From: DATJXG01 sp035500455 | Lineage (GTDB): Bacteria > Acidobacteriota > Terriglobia > Terriglobales > Acidobacteriaceae | Assembly (NCBI GenBank): GCA_035500455.1 | Contig: DATJXG010000173.1 | Coordinates: 1 to 14,211, forward strand | DNA: 14,211 nucleotides | Reading direction: 5' to 3' | In this document: piece after piece, positions 1-6,620 of the stretch | Layout: every line of letters begins with the position of its first letter | Position numbering within the stretch: the first letter of the stretch is position 1 | The notes under the pieces: generated by a model | Seen by the model: the letters and a program-made list of their open reading frames with translations, nothing else | What the model was told of the DNA's origin: nothing | The model's database searches: none | Translations under genes and position numbers: made by a program

Positions 1-1081
1 TCAGCAGCTCACCGCCGGCGTACAGAACATCGAAAGCGAGAAATGCCACCGGTAACCTGCGCATCAACTCGTCGCTGACTTTCTTCCGGCCTAATCTTTG
101 TTGGAGCGCGCTGAAAGGGAGCGCGCGTCCGAGGATAGCGCTGGCGTCCAGCTGACTTTGGGACGGCGGATGCGTCTGATCGTTGGGAGGAATTGCCGGC
201 GAAGATGCCGGCGCTACCCTCCAGGCGACGATCTCTCCGTCGAGAATCGCATCCTGCTGAAAGCCCGCCAGCGCATCCGGAAGCTCCGGGAATGACTCGG
301 TGATCTCATCGCGAGTTCGCGAGAAGATCCGAACCTCCCCGCCCGAACAGTGCGCCTGGGCGCGGATGCCATCGAACTTGTCTTCCACCAGCGCCTCGGG
401 AAAGTAGCTGAGCGCATCCTCTGCCGATTCCGCCGGGCTGGCCAGCATGAAGCCCAGGGGATGAAACAGCCGCATCTTCGCCTCGGCAAGCTTTCCGGCT
501 GCGCCGAGCAGCAGCGACTCGCCGATATCCCCCAGCAGCATGTTGGCGCGCTGCACTTCGGCGAGTGTCCCGCCACAGGCTTTGGCGATGCCTTCTTCCA
601 CCAGGCTTTCCTTCAGCCCAATGCGCAGGTCGCCGGTCATGATCTTTACCAGGTACTTAGCTTCGAGCGGCGTGGCCCGCGCGAGCAGTTGCCGCGCCAG
701 GGCTTCCTTTGGCGCCGCACCACGGGCGGAAGCAATCTGGCGGAATGTTGCTCGTGCCTCAAGCACACCGACGCCCGACTGCCCTCGGTCCGGCAGAACC
801 TCGCCCGCCACTGCGCCCAAGTCGCCGTACTTTCGGTAAACCGAGGTCAGTTCGTCCTCGCTTTTGTCGGCCAGTTCTGCGACCAACCGCCATAGCAGCC
901 TCCCACCGACTTGTAGCGTGGCTTCCTCCCACACGGGAAAGGGCCGGCCCGAAAGAAACACCGCCGAAACAGAGGCCTCCTCGGGCGTGCGCGACTGGAA
1001 ATACTCGGCCACGATCGCCGTCTTCTCGAGTTTCTTTGACGTGCTCGCGATTCGCTCGCAAGCCGCCGCCAATTTCCGCAT
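1..1081 (-). CDS. ATP-dependent DNA ligase (3' end missing at window edge)
   Basis: The reading frame is open from an ATG at 1081 to base 1, giving 360 residues without the C-terminus. It joins nicked DNA using ATP through a lysyl-AMP intermediate. Residues 1-190 form the helical N-terminal DNA-binding domain typical of bacterial and archaeal ATP ligases. The adenylation domain follows: motif I is K235-F-D-G, with SRTRDE near 254-259, DGEIVAW at 281-287 and FLAFDVLYAGG at 347-357. The start is set by an in-frame TGA directly before the ATG; no clear Shine-Dalgarno is visible. Residues about 289-318 are an extra Pro/Ser/Ala-rich segment between DGEIVAW and the GRALPFSALQQRLGRK block that normally follows closely, and it carries a palindromic repeat. 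The OB-fold domain would lie outside the window. A repair or backup role beside NAD-dependent LigA is inferred; no Ku gene is visible nearby. Confidence 0.93.
   Translation of the reverse strand, partial: MRKLAAACERIASTSKKLEKTAIVAEYFQSRTPEEASVSAVFLSGRPFPVWEEATLQVGGRLLWRLVAELADKSEDELTSVYRKYGDLGAVAGEVLPDRGQSGVGVLEARATFRQIASARGAAPKEALARQLLARATPLEAKYLVKIMTGDLRIGLKESLVEEGIAKACGGTLAEVQRANMLLGDIGESLLLGAAGKLAEAKMRLFHPLGFMLASPAESAEDALSYFPEALVEDKFDGIRAQAHCSGGEVRIFSRTRDEITESFPELPDALAGFQQDAILDGEIVAWRVAPASSPAIPPNDQTHPPSQSQLDASAILGRALPFSALQQRLGRKKVSDELMRRLPVAFLAFDVLYAGGELL
194..216. repeat. GC-rich palindromic repeat inside the DNA ligase gene
   Basis: Two GCCGGC hexamers (195-200 and 207-212) are separated by GAAGAT and followed by GCTA, so the unit can fold into a hairpin on either strand. 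It lies in the in-frame extra segment of the ligase (about 128-217) and is translated as Ala/Pro/Ser. It resembles dispersed extragenic palindromes, but only this copy is seen here, so the family assignment is inference. Confidence 0.55.
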
Positions 1082-1093
1082 TCAGCAATGCCC

Positions 1094-1120
1094 GTGTAGG
1101 GACGGGGCTTGCCCCGCCCC
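1094..1120 (+). repeat. REP-like palindrome, copy 1 (GTGTAGGGACGGGGC type)
   Basis: GTGTAGGGAC is followed by GGGGC-TT-GCCCC, a tight hairpin. The unit lies 13 bp upstream of the ligase start codon. It shares its head (TGTAGGGACGGGGCTTGCCCC) with a copy at 3983-4007 and is inverted relative to the copy at 1199-1226. No T-run follows, so it is not an obvious intrinsic terminator. Confidence 0.75.
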
Positions 1121-1198
1121 GAATGGTTTCGGATTCTTCCTGACTGGCAGCAATTTCCGGCGGCAAACATCTGCCCGCCCGCTGGGCTTCGCCCGGCT

Positions 1199-1226
1199 GG
1201 CACGGGGCAAGCCCCGTGCCTACACG
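1199..1226 (-). repeat. REP-like palindrome, copy 2 (inverted)
   Basis: GGCACGGGGC and GCCCCGTGCC are perfect 10-bp arms around AA (1199-1220), followed by TACACGG. Read on the minus strand this is the same head-plus-hairpin order as copy 1, so the two copies form an inverted pair about 80 bp apart in the divergent intergenic region between the ligase and the DUF1385 gene. The rest of that region (1121-1198 and 1227-1350) shows no convincing gene or promoter. Confidence 0.75.
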
Positions 1227-1350
1227 GTCTGCGCCACCGTTAACATGCTGCAAACTCCGTTACTTGCGTATCCGCTGCCGTCCTGCCGCGTATGTTAATC
1301 TAGTCCCACGTCGAGCCTTCCTTGGCGCCTTGGTCATCTAACGGTAAAGT

Positions 1351-2349
1351 ATGCGAGTTTTGCGGACAATCTTGCGGTTTTTGGCGGCTATTCAGCTTCT
1401 GCCGGCGCTCGAAGCGGGCGAGGAGACCCTGGTGGGCGGCCAGGCCGTGCTCGAAGGCGTCATGATGCGTACCCCGCACGCCTGGGGGATCGCCTGCCGC
1501 AAGGCTTCGGGCGAGATGGCGCTGCACAGCGAGCCGCTGGAACGGCCCTCCGAGAAGCATAAATGGATGGCCTGGCCGGTAGTTCGCGGCGTTATGACGC
1601 TCGGCTATGCCATGACCCTGGGCTTCCGCGCCCTGAAGTTTTCCGCCAATGCCGCGCTGGAAAGCCTGCAACCCGAGGCGCCGGCGAACGAGCCGGACAA
1701 AAAGTTCGAAATCAGCGGCTGGATGGCCACGGTTCACATCCTGTTTTCGGTCGGCTTCTTCATCTTTATGTACAAGTACCTGCCGCTGCTGGCGACCACC
1801 GAACTGAAGAAGCTGAACCCAGCCCTGGGCGGCCAGATCGCCTTCAACCTGATCGACGGCCTCATTCGCCTGGCGTTGTTTCTGCTGTTCATCTGGGGAG
1901 TTTCCTTGTTCGCCGACATTCGCCGGGTTTACCAGTATCACGGGGCGGAGCACAAAACAGTGTTCGCCTTCGAGAACGGCGATCCTTTGCAGGTCACCGA
2001 AGTCCAGAAGTATTCGACTTACCATCCGCGCTGCGGCACCAGCTTCCTGATGACGGTGATGATTATCTCGATCCTGTTCTACATGCTGATCCCGGTAACC
2101 ACCTTCTGGGCGCGCTTCGCCATCCGCATTGCGCTGCTGCCGGTGATTGCCGGAGTTTCCTACGAGATGATCCGCTTCGCCGCCAGGCACCGCGGCTCGT
2201 TCTTCGCGCTGATGACGGCGCCTGGCCTCTGGCTGCAGCGGGTCACGACCCAGCCGCCTTCCAACGATCAGGCCGAGTGCGCCATCGTCGCGCTGGAAGA
2301 AGCCATGGCGCTGGAGAAGCAACGCGGCGGCGAACTGGTAATTGCTTAG
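1351..2349 (+). CDS. DUF1385 family integral membrane protein (YqhQ-like)
   Basis: This 332-residue protein of unknown biochemical role belongs to the DUF1385 family. Near the N-terminus is the family block VGGQAVLEGVMMR (28-40). Hydrophobic segments fall near residues 128-148, 170-190, 230-250 and 255-275, and between them lies the signature YHGAEHKTVFAFE (about 196-208) and a YHPRCGTSF block. It is predicted to sit in the cytoplasmic membrane. The gene lies upstream of prfA and prmC, an association seen for this family in many bacteria, which hints at a link with translation or ribosome maintenance without proving one. The start is uncertain: no good Shine-Dalgarno precedes the ATG at 1351, and a downstream TTG near 1372 would give a length closer to many homologues. 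A heptamer array begins 14 bp after the stop. Confidence 0.9.
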   Translation: MRVLRTILRFLAAIQLLPALEAGEETLVGGQAVLEGVMMRTPHAWGIACRKASGEMALHSEPLERPSEKHKWMAWPVVRGVMTLGYAMTLGFRALKFSANAALESLQPEAPANEPDKKFEISGWMATVHILFSVGFFIFMYKYLPLLATTELKKLNPALGGQIAFNLIDGLIRLALFLLFIWGVSLFADIRRVYQYHGAEHKTVFAFENGDPLQVTEVQKYSTYHPRCGTSFLMTVMIISILFYMLIPVTTFWARFAIRIALLPVIAGVSYEMIRFAARHRGSFFALMTAPGLWLQRVTTQPPSNDQAECAIVALEEAMALEKQRGGELVIA

Positions 2350-2362
2350 AAAACCGTCCTGA

Positions 2363-2385
2363 GTCCTTGGTCGTTGGTCCTTGGC
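2363..2385 (+). repeat. Family A heptamer array (GTCSTTG x3), left arm
   Basis: Three 7-bp units, GTCCTTG, GTCGTTG and GTCCTTG, are followed by GC. The array starts 14 bp after the DUF1385 stop codon. Its reverse complement is identical to 2856-2878, so the two arrays form a perfect 23-bp inverted repeat around the broken S23 gene. Confidence 0.9.
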
Positions 2386-2446
2386 TTGAACCCTCCTTTG
2401 GTCATTCGTCACAGACAAGCCAGAGTCCATTCACTAATTTGTGCCC

Positions 2447-2452
2447 AGGAGG
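2447..2452 (+). promoter_or_regulatory. Shine-Dalgarno AGGAGG for the S23-type gene
   Basis: A consensus AGGAGG sits 9 bp before the ATG at 2462. It fixes that ATG as the start, rather than an in-frame GTG at 2441 that lies upstream of the ribosome binding site. It is the strongest Shine-Dalgarno in the window. Confidence 0.85.
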
Positions 2453-2461
2453 ATCCCGACC

Positions 2462-2905
2462 ATGACTAGCTCTTCGTTCCGGGATTTGAGGGTGTGGCAG
2501 GCCGCCATGAGACTGGCGAGTGAGATATATCGGGAAACAGCCAACTTCCCGAAGCACGAATTGTATGGATTGTCGCAGCAGGTTCGGCGGGCAGCTGTTT
2601 CTGTGCCAAGCAACATTGCGGAAGGCAAGGGACGCCACTCAAATAACGAGTTCGCCCATTTTCTGCTGAACGCGCGTGGCTCGCTGCTTGAGTTGTAAAC
2701 GCAGCTTATGATAGCGGAAGAACTGCAATATCTACCGGCAGCGAGAATCCGCCACTTGCTGGACCTGGCGGAGTACCTTGGCCGAGGCTTGAGCGGGCCG
2801 ATCAATTCCCTGCGGACAAAGCCGCCTGAGGTAAAGCCTGACCGGGGTGGTTTTTGCCAAGGACCAACGACCAAGGACCAAGGACGCCTTTGTAACTATG
2901 TTTGA
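2462..2905 (+). pseudogene. Four-helix-bundle (S23 / TIGR02436-type) protein, interrupted by an in-frame TAA
   Basis: From the ATG at 2462 the frame encodes 78 residues with the hallmarks of the small four-helix-bundle family: FRDLRVWQAAM near the N-terminus, an IYRETANFP block, then RRAAVSVPSNIAEG and ARGSLLEL. It stops at TAA (2696-2698). Translation past this codon in the same frame continues the family pattern, with TQLMIAEEL, then LLDLAEYLGRGLSGPINSLR, to about 2818. The family normally has ELETQ here, so one GAA-to-TAA change explains the break. The frame stays open to 2905, through the right heptamer array, but the real C-terminus is probably near 2820-2840. Relatives were first described from insertions in 23S rRNA genes and are now common as solitary genes of unknown function. 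It may be a true nonsense mutation, a sequencing error, or a functional short form. Confidence 0.82.
2856..2885 (-). repeat. Family A heptamer array (x4), right arm
   Basis: After GC come four units, CAAGGAC, CAACGAC, CAAGGAC and CAAGGAC, the inverse of the array at 2363. The last unit ends 12 bp before the prfA ATG. It contains AAGGA (2880-2884), the only purine-rich stretch upstream of prfA, although its spacing is longer than ideal for a Shine-Dalgarno. Confidence 0.9.
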
Positions 2906-3977
2906 ACGACTCGAGCAAATCGAAAAGCGCTACGACGAACTCACGCAGGCGCTCGCCTCTCCCGAGGTGATCAACGACTCGGCCAAGTATCAGAAGACGG
3001 CCAAGGCGCATAGCGAAATCTCGGCGGTGGTCGAAAAATACCGCGAGTATAAAGACCTGACGCAAGGCATCGCCGAGAGCAAGGCCATGCTGGCCGAGGA
3101 AAAAGATCCTGACATGCGGGCCTACGCCCAGGAAGAACTCGACCAGCTGGAAGCCCGCGTCGGAGGAGTCGAAGAGGAACTGAAGGTCCTCCTCCTGCCC
3201 AAAGACCCCAATGACGAGAAAGACGTGATTCTCGAAATCCGCGCCGGCACCGGCGGTGACGAAGCGACTTTGTTCGCTGCCGAGATGTTCCGCATGTACA
3301 CCCGCTACGCCGAGACGCAGGGCTGGAAGGTCGAGGTGCTCTCTACATCGGAGTCGGGCGTGGGCGGCCTGAAGGAAGTCATCGCTATCATCGAAGGCCA
3401 GCGGGTTTATTCGCGGCTCAAGTACGAGAGCGGGGTACACCGCGTGCAGCGCGTTCCCCAGACTGAGCAGCAGGGACGTGTACATACTTCCGCGGTCACG
3501 GTAGCTGTATTGCCCGAGGCCGAAGAAGTGGATGTGAAAATCGATGCCAAAGACCTGCGCGTGGATACCTTCTGCTCCTCGGGGCCGGGCGGGCAGTCGG
3601 TGAATACCACGTATTCCGCGGTGCGCATTACGCACATCCCGACCAATACCGTCGTGAGTTGCCAGGACGAAAAATCGCAAATCAAGAACCGCGAGAAAGC
3701 CATGCGGGTGCTGCGCTCCCGCCTCTACGAAGTGGAAATGGAGAAGCAGCAGGCGGCCCTGGCCAAAGAGCGCAAAGCCATGGTCGGCTCCGGCGACCGC
3801 AGCGAAAAAGTCCGCACCTACAACTTCCCCCAGAACCGCGTCACCGACCACCGCATCGGCCTGACGATTCATCAACTGGAAGCGGTGATGGACGGGAAGT
3901 TACAACCCCTGGTGGACGCGCTGATGGCCCACTACCAGGCGGAGAAGCTTAAAGGCGAGACGGCTGCCGTGGTGTGA
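2898..3977 (+). CDS. prfA: Peptide chain release factor 1 (RF1)
   Basis: This 359-residue class-I release factor recognises UAA and UAG stop codons in the ribosomal A site and triggers peptidyl-tRNA hydrolysis. The catalytic GGQ is at 231-233 within SSGPGGQSVNTTYSAVRITH. The codon-recognition PxT tripeptide is P187-Q-T189 within RVQRVPQTEQQGRVHTS. The coiled N-terminal domain covers about residues 1-105. Length and both motifs match RF1 rather than RF2, and no programmed frameshift is present. The start MFERLEQIEKRYDEL is preferred: the frame is open further upstream, but that extension would be translated heptamer repeat (KDQRPRTKD). Gln233 is the expected target of PrmC, encoded downstream. 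The two genes are not overlapping or tightly coupled as in many genomes, because a REP-like palindrome and a leftward DUF2283 gene lie between them. Confidence 0.98.
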   Translation: MFERLEQIEKRYDELTQALASPEVINDSAKYQKTAKAHSEISAVVEKYREYKDLTQGIAESKAMLAEEKDPDMRAYAQEELDQLEARVGGVEEELKVLLLPKDPNDEKDVILEIRAGTGGDEATLFAAEMFRMYTRYAETQGWKVEVLSTSESGVGGLKEVIAIIEGQRVYSRLKYESGVHRVQRVPQTEQQGRVHTSAVTVAVLPEAEEVDVKIDAKDLRVDTFCSSGPGGQSVNTTYSAVRITHIPTNTVVSCQDEKSQIKNREKAMRVLRSRLYEVEMEKQQAALAKERKAMVGSGDRSEKVRTYNFPQNRVTDHRIGLTIHQLEAVMDGKLQPLVDALMAHYQAEKLKGETAAVV

Positions 3978-3982
3978 TCTGG

Positions 3983-4007
3983 TGTAGGGACGGGGCTTGC
4001 CCCGTCC
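3983..4007 (+). repeat. REP-like palindrome, copy 3
   Basis: TGTAGG is followed by GGACGGGGC-TT-GCCCCGTCC (3988-4007), with 9-bp arms. The head matches copy 1 at 1094. It begins 6 bp after the prfA stop and could protect or end the prfA transcript, but no T-run follows. Confidence 0.8.
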
Positions 4008-4087
4008 GAAGCTAATCCCTGATCTCGCTGCGCTTGGCAGCACCTGACTCAACTGACTGAGTAGCAACGCTGCGAATCCGGCCTGAC

Positions 4088-4312
4088 TCAGGCGATTCCA
4101 GGCGTACGTTGCAGCGTCGCCGGCAATGAACTAGCCTCCAGAGTGGCCAGGTCGAGAATCTCGGACGCGTGCTGAATGTCAATCCCAACAATCTTTCCGT
4201 TCGCGCCCAGATCGATGACCACGCCGTCCTGGATCTCGCGCGAATCCGCGCTCGGACGCGAGTTTAAGTCGATGTAGAGCGAGTCGGTCTCTTGACGGTA
4301 ATGAAGCTTCAT
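4088..4312 (-). CDS. DUF2283 family small protein
   Basis: This 74-residue protein begins MKLHYRQETDSLYIDL and has the DUF2283 pattern: an N-terminal strand with D-x-LYI, a central DGVVIDLGANGKIVGIDI block (about 29-46), then a short helix (HASEIL). Members are small soluble proteins of unknown function, sometimes next to toxin-like partners; no partner is visible here. The ATG at 4312 has a GAGAAG motif just upstream, supporting the start. It lies opposite and between prfA and prmC. On the left it is followed by a 110-bp gap to prfA holding a palindrome and a nonamer, CCTGACTCA, at 4043 and 4082. Its start lies 69 bp from the prmC start, so the two are divergently arranged. Confidence 0.85.
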   Translation of the reverse strand: MKLHYRQETDSLYIDLNSRPSADSREIQDGVVIDLGANGKIVGIDIQHASEILDLATLEASSLPATLQRTPGIA

Positions 4313-4381
4313 TCACTTCTCTAACGGCTCGCCCGATTATACCGTCGTCCTCCTATGCCCTCTTTGTGTTGAAATACCTCA

Positions 4382-5251
4382 GTGCTGCTCAGGGAATGCC
4401 TCGCCTCTGCTCTAATCCGCCTCACTGCCGCCCGAACGCCTTCGCCCCGCATGAATGCCGAACTCCTCCTGATGTTTACCCTGAATTGCGACCGCGCCTA
4501 CCTTTACGCCCACCCCGAGCGCGAACTCACCGCTGACGAGCAATCCCGCTATGACGCCGCCCTCGCCGAGCGTGCCCGCGGCGTGCCCGCGCAGTACATC
4601 ACCGGGCATCAGGAGTTCTGGGGGATGGATCTCATTGTTTCTCCGGCTGTCCTGATTCCCCGCCCGGAGACCGAGCATGTCATCGAGGTCGTCTTGCAGC
4701 TGGCGGGGGTGGGGCGGGCGCCCTCGCCCGCCAACTCCCTCCGCCTCGCCGACATCGGCACCGGCTCCGGCTGCATCGCCCTGGCCCTGGCCAAGGAACT
4801 GCCCGAGGCCGAAATCCACGCCACCGACATCTCGCCATCTGCCCTGGAGATCGCCCGCGCCAACGCTGCCCGCCTCCAGCTCGAAGACCGAATCCGCTTC
4901 CGCCAGGCCGACCTGCTTGAGAGGTTCGGGCCCGAGAGCCTGGATTTTGTGGTCTCGAACCCTCCTTACGTGGGGGAGTCAGAAGAAGATCAGGTCCAGC
5001 TCGAAGTCCGAAAATTCGAGCCAAGGGCGGCTGTTTTCGCGGGCCCGACTGGCCTGGAGGTCATCTCCAGATTAGTCCCACAGGCATATGCAGCCCTCAA
5101 GCCCGGAGGCTGGCTGGTGCTGGAAATCAGCGGCGCTATCGCCGACAGAGTGCACCCCGCACTAAGAGAGTGGGGTGAGGTCGCCATCAGCAAGGACTTG
5201 CAGGGCATTCCGCGGGTCGCAACCGGGCGAAAACCTGAGCCTGCAGTATAG
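4382..5251 (+). CDS. prmC: Peptide chain release factor N5-glutamine methyltransferase
   Basis: This 289-residue SAM-dependent methyltransferase modifies the GGQ glutamine of RF1 and RF2. The helical N-terminal domain (1-90) includes ARGVPAQYITGHQEFWG. IPRPETE is at 92-98, the SAM-binding loop ADIGTGSG at 123-130, and the catalytic NPPY at 193-196, followed by EVRKFEPRAA. The C-terminus has PGGWLVLEI. The GTG at 4382 is the first in-frame start after a TGA at 4370; no clear Shine-Dalgarno is present. Residues 109-119 (GVGRAPSPANS) are an insertion between the helix ending VVLQLA and the strand LRLADIG, encoded by a GC-rich palindrome. The loop lies before motif I, so the enzyme can plausibly remain active. 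Its substrate RF1 is encoded 400 bp upstream. Confidence 0.97.
   Translation: MLLRECLASALIRLTAARTPSPRMNAELLLMFTLNCDRAYLYAHPERELTADEQSRYDAALAERARGVPAQYITGHQEFWGMDLIVSPAVLIPRPETEHVIEVVLQLAGVGRAPSPANSLRLADIGTGSGCIALALAKELPEAEIHATDISPSALEIARANAARLQLEDRIRFRQADLLERFGPESLDFVVSNPPYVGESEEDQVQLEVRKFEPRAAVFAGPTGLEVISRLVPQAYAALKPGGWLVLEISGAIADRVHPALREWGEVAISKDLQGIPRVATGRKPEPAV
4713..4732. repeat. GC-rich palindrome inside prmC
   Basis: GGCGGGCG and CGCCCGCC form 8-bp arms around a four-base loop CCCT. The unit lies within the in-frame 33-bp extra segment 4706-4738 of prmC. It resembles an extragenic palindromic repeat that has come to be translated. Confidence 0.6.
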
Positions 5252-5702
5252 GCAACCGGACTGCCAAAAGGCCCATCTACCCTCCGTACCCACGCCGCTT
5301 CGTCTGCCATACTCCTGGCGCCGAAAGTAACTCCGCTCGTCGGTTTGCCATTTTGGGCTAGCACCTACCCGCCTAAGGTGTGACCAAAGCCCCGTCCTTG
5401 GTAACGTCCAAAACGGGGTGTGCCACCGTTGACACGAGTGAACCTACTTTGTTACCGTGGGGCACGTCACAAGCGAGATCGGCTAAGTGCTGAATCCGGT
5501 AGAGATTGCAGCTAGCAGTGCTCGAGATCAAGTTCCGTTCCGGTGACGCCCAAAGGCGGCGCAGAAGTCTCACACCCCAAATGGGAGCGCAGCCCAGCCA
5601 GGTACAAAAGTTTTGCAATGCGGCTGTTTGCTTGCTGTTCCATTACGGCCCTTGTGCCGATTACTAAAGAAAGAGTACGAACCTACGAACCGAAGGGAAA
5701 AC
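5252..5702. other. Gene-poor stretch between prmC and the M23 peptidase gene
   Basis: About 450 bp with no recognisable gene. On the minus strand an 81-codon frame (5618-5373) is open, but it has no ribosome binding site and matches no family I know. It could be a decayed fragment. CCCCGT near 5392 and ACGGGG near 5412 could pair, without a T-run after them. TTGACA occurs at 5429-5434, but only a poor -10 (TACCGT) stands at the right distance. GAAGGGA at 5692-5698 is the likely ribosome binding site of the downstream gene. Confidence 0.6.
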
Positions 5703-6611
5703 TTGCAGAAGCGCTTCTACATTCTTTTTGTGGCCCGCGGGAAAGACGGGCAGCTGCGCAAGATTCCCATTCCCATGCGTTACCTGTACGTCCTGATCGC
5801 CGGCTCGGCGATCGTGATGGCCTGCGTTCCCGGCATCGCCGCTTCCTACGCCCGCATGCTGGGCAAGGTTTCGCGCTTCAACCAATTGCGCAACGAGAAA
5901 GAGCAGCTGCAAAACAACTACGCGCGCCTGGAGCAGGAAGCGAAGGAACGCGACATTCAGGTGGCGTCTCTGGGATCGCTGGCCGGCGAAGTTTCTTCGT
6001 TGTACGGCCTGAAATCGAGTCCGGTTCTGGACGATACACCCGCCAGCGGCCACGACGAGCAATTGCACTCCTGCCTCGACCAGCTTTACGCCCTGCGCAG
6101 TTCCGCCCTGAGCGGAGCTACGATGACCGGAATTTCACTGGGCATGGTGCAGAACGTGACTATGGCGGACTGGCAGCGCGCCAATTCCACGCCTAATCTG
6201 TGGCCGGTGGAAGGCCAGGTCACCGGCTCATTCGGCGAAAGAATCGATCCCTTTAACGGCGAAGGCGCCTTCCACAACGGGGTGGATATTGCGACCGCCT
6301 ACGGCCAGCCGATCGCGGCGCCCGCGGACGGTATCGTTGTTTACGCTGATACCCTGGGCGGCTACGGCCGCTTCCTGGTCCTTGAGCATGGCCATGGGAT
6401 CACCACCCGCTACGGCCACCTCTCAGGCTTTGCCGTAACCGCGGGCCAGGAAGTGCATCGCGGCGACATCATCGGTTACGTCGGCCAGAGCGGCCGCTCC
6501 ACCGGGCCCCACCTTCACTACGAAGTGCGCATCAACGATATTCCGGTCAATCCCCACAAATACCTCCGCCTCACACTGGCCCGCACTGGCGGGTTCCTGA
6601 CGGGAAGCTAG
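5703..6611 (+). CDS. Membrane-anchored M23 family metallopeptidase (LytM/NlpD type)
   Basis: With a TTG start at 5703 this is a 302-residue envelope protein. The frame is open back to 5613, but GAAGGGA sits 4 bp before the TTG, and the basic N-terminus QKRFYILFVARGKDGQLRKIP fits a natural start. A membrane segment lies at about 27-46, a coiled-coil-like stretch at about 55-85, and a peptidase M23 domain at about 186-287. The zinc ligands are intact: H191-x-x-x-D195 (HNGVD) and H272 of HLHYE (270-274), with H239 in RYGHLSG. Active M23 domains cleave peptidoglycan cross-bridges, so this protein probably trims or remodels the cell wall from the periplasmic side of the inner membrane. It appears monocistronic, and a heptamer array starts 10 bp after the stop. 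Confidence 0.93.
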   Translation: MQKRFYILFVARGKDGQLRKIPIPMRYLYVLIAGSAIVMACVPGIAASYARMLGKVSRFNQLRNEKEQLQNNYARLEQEAKERDIQVASLGSLAGEVSSLYGLKSSPVLDDTPASGHDEQLHSCLDQLYALRSSALSGATMTGISLGMVQNVTMADWQRANSTPNLWPVEGQVTGSFGERIDPFNGEGAFHNGVDIATAYGQPIAAPADGIVVYADTLGGYGRFLVLEHGHGITTRYGHLSGFAVTAGQEVHRGDIIGYVGQSGRSTGPHLHYEVRINDIPVNPHKYLRLTLARTGGFLTGS

Positions 6612-6620
6612 CTAGGACCT

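Noticed and set aside
759..1253. Minus-strand frames starting upstream of the ligase
   Set aside because: They are in other frames than the ligase motifs, and they cross the REP-like repeats.
1300..2430. 376-codon minus-strand frame opposite DUF1385
   Set aside because: Composition (Gln, Arg and Gly rich) fits a shadow, and the plus strand carries the family signature.
2708..2905. Independent small gene starting MIAEELQYLPAA
   Set aside because: It is in the same frame as the S23-type gene and supplies its missing C-terminal helices, so it is the downstream half of a broken gene.
2802..3875. 357-codon minus-strand frame opposite prfA
   Set aside because: prfA on the plus strand is unambiguous through its GGQ and PxT motifs.
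3983..4007. Intrinsic terminator of prfA
   Set aside because: The hairpin is strong but no T-run follows, and the same sequence occurs elsewhere in a promoter-side position.
5429..5458. TTGACA promoter upstream of the M23 gene
   Set aside because: The -35 is perfect, but the best -10 at 18 bp (TACCGT) matches poorly, and it lies about 250 bp from the start codon.
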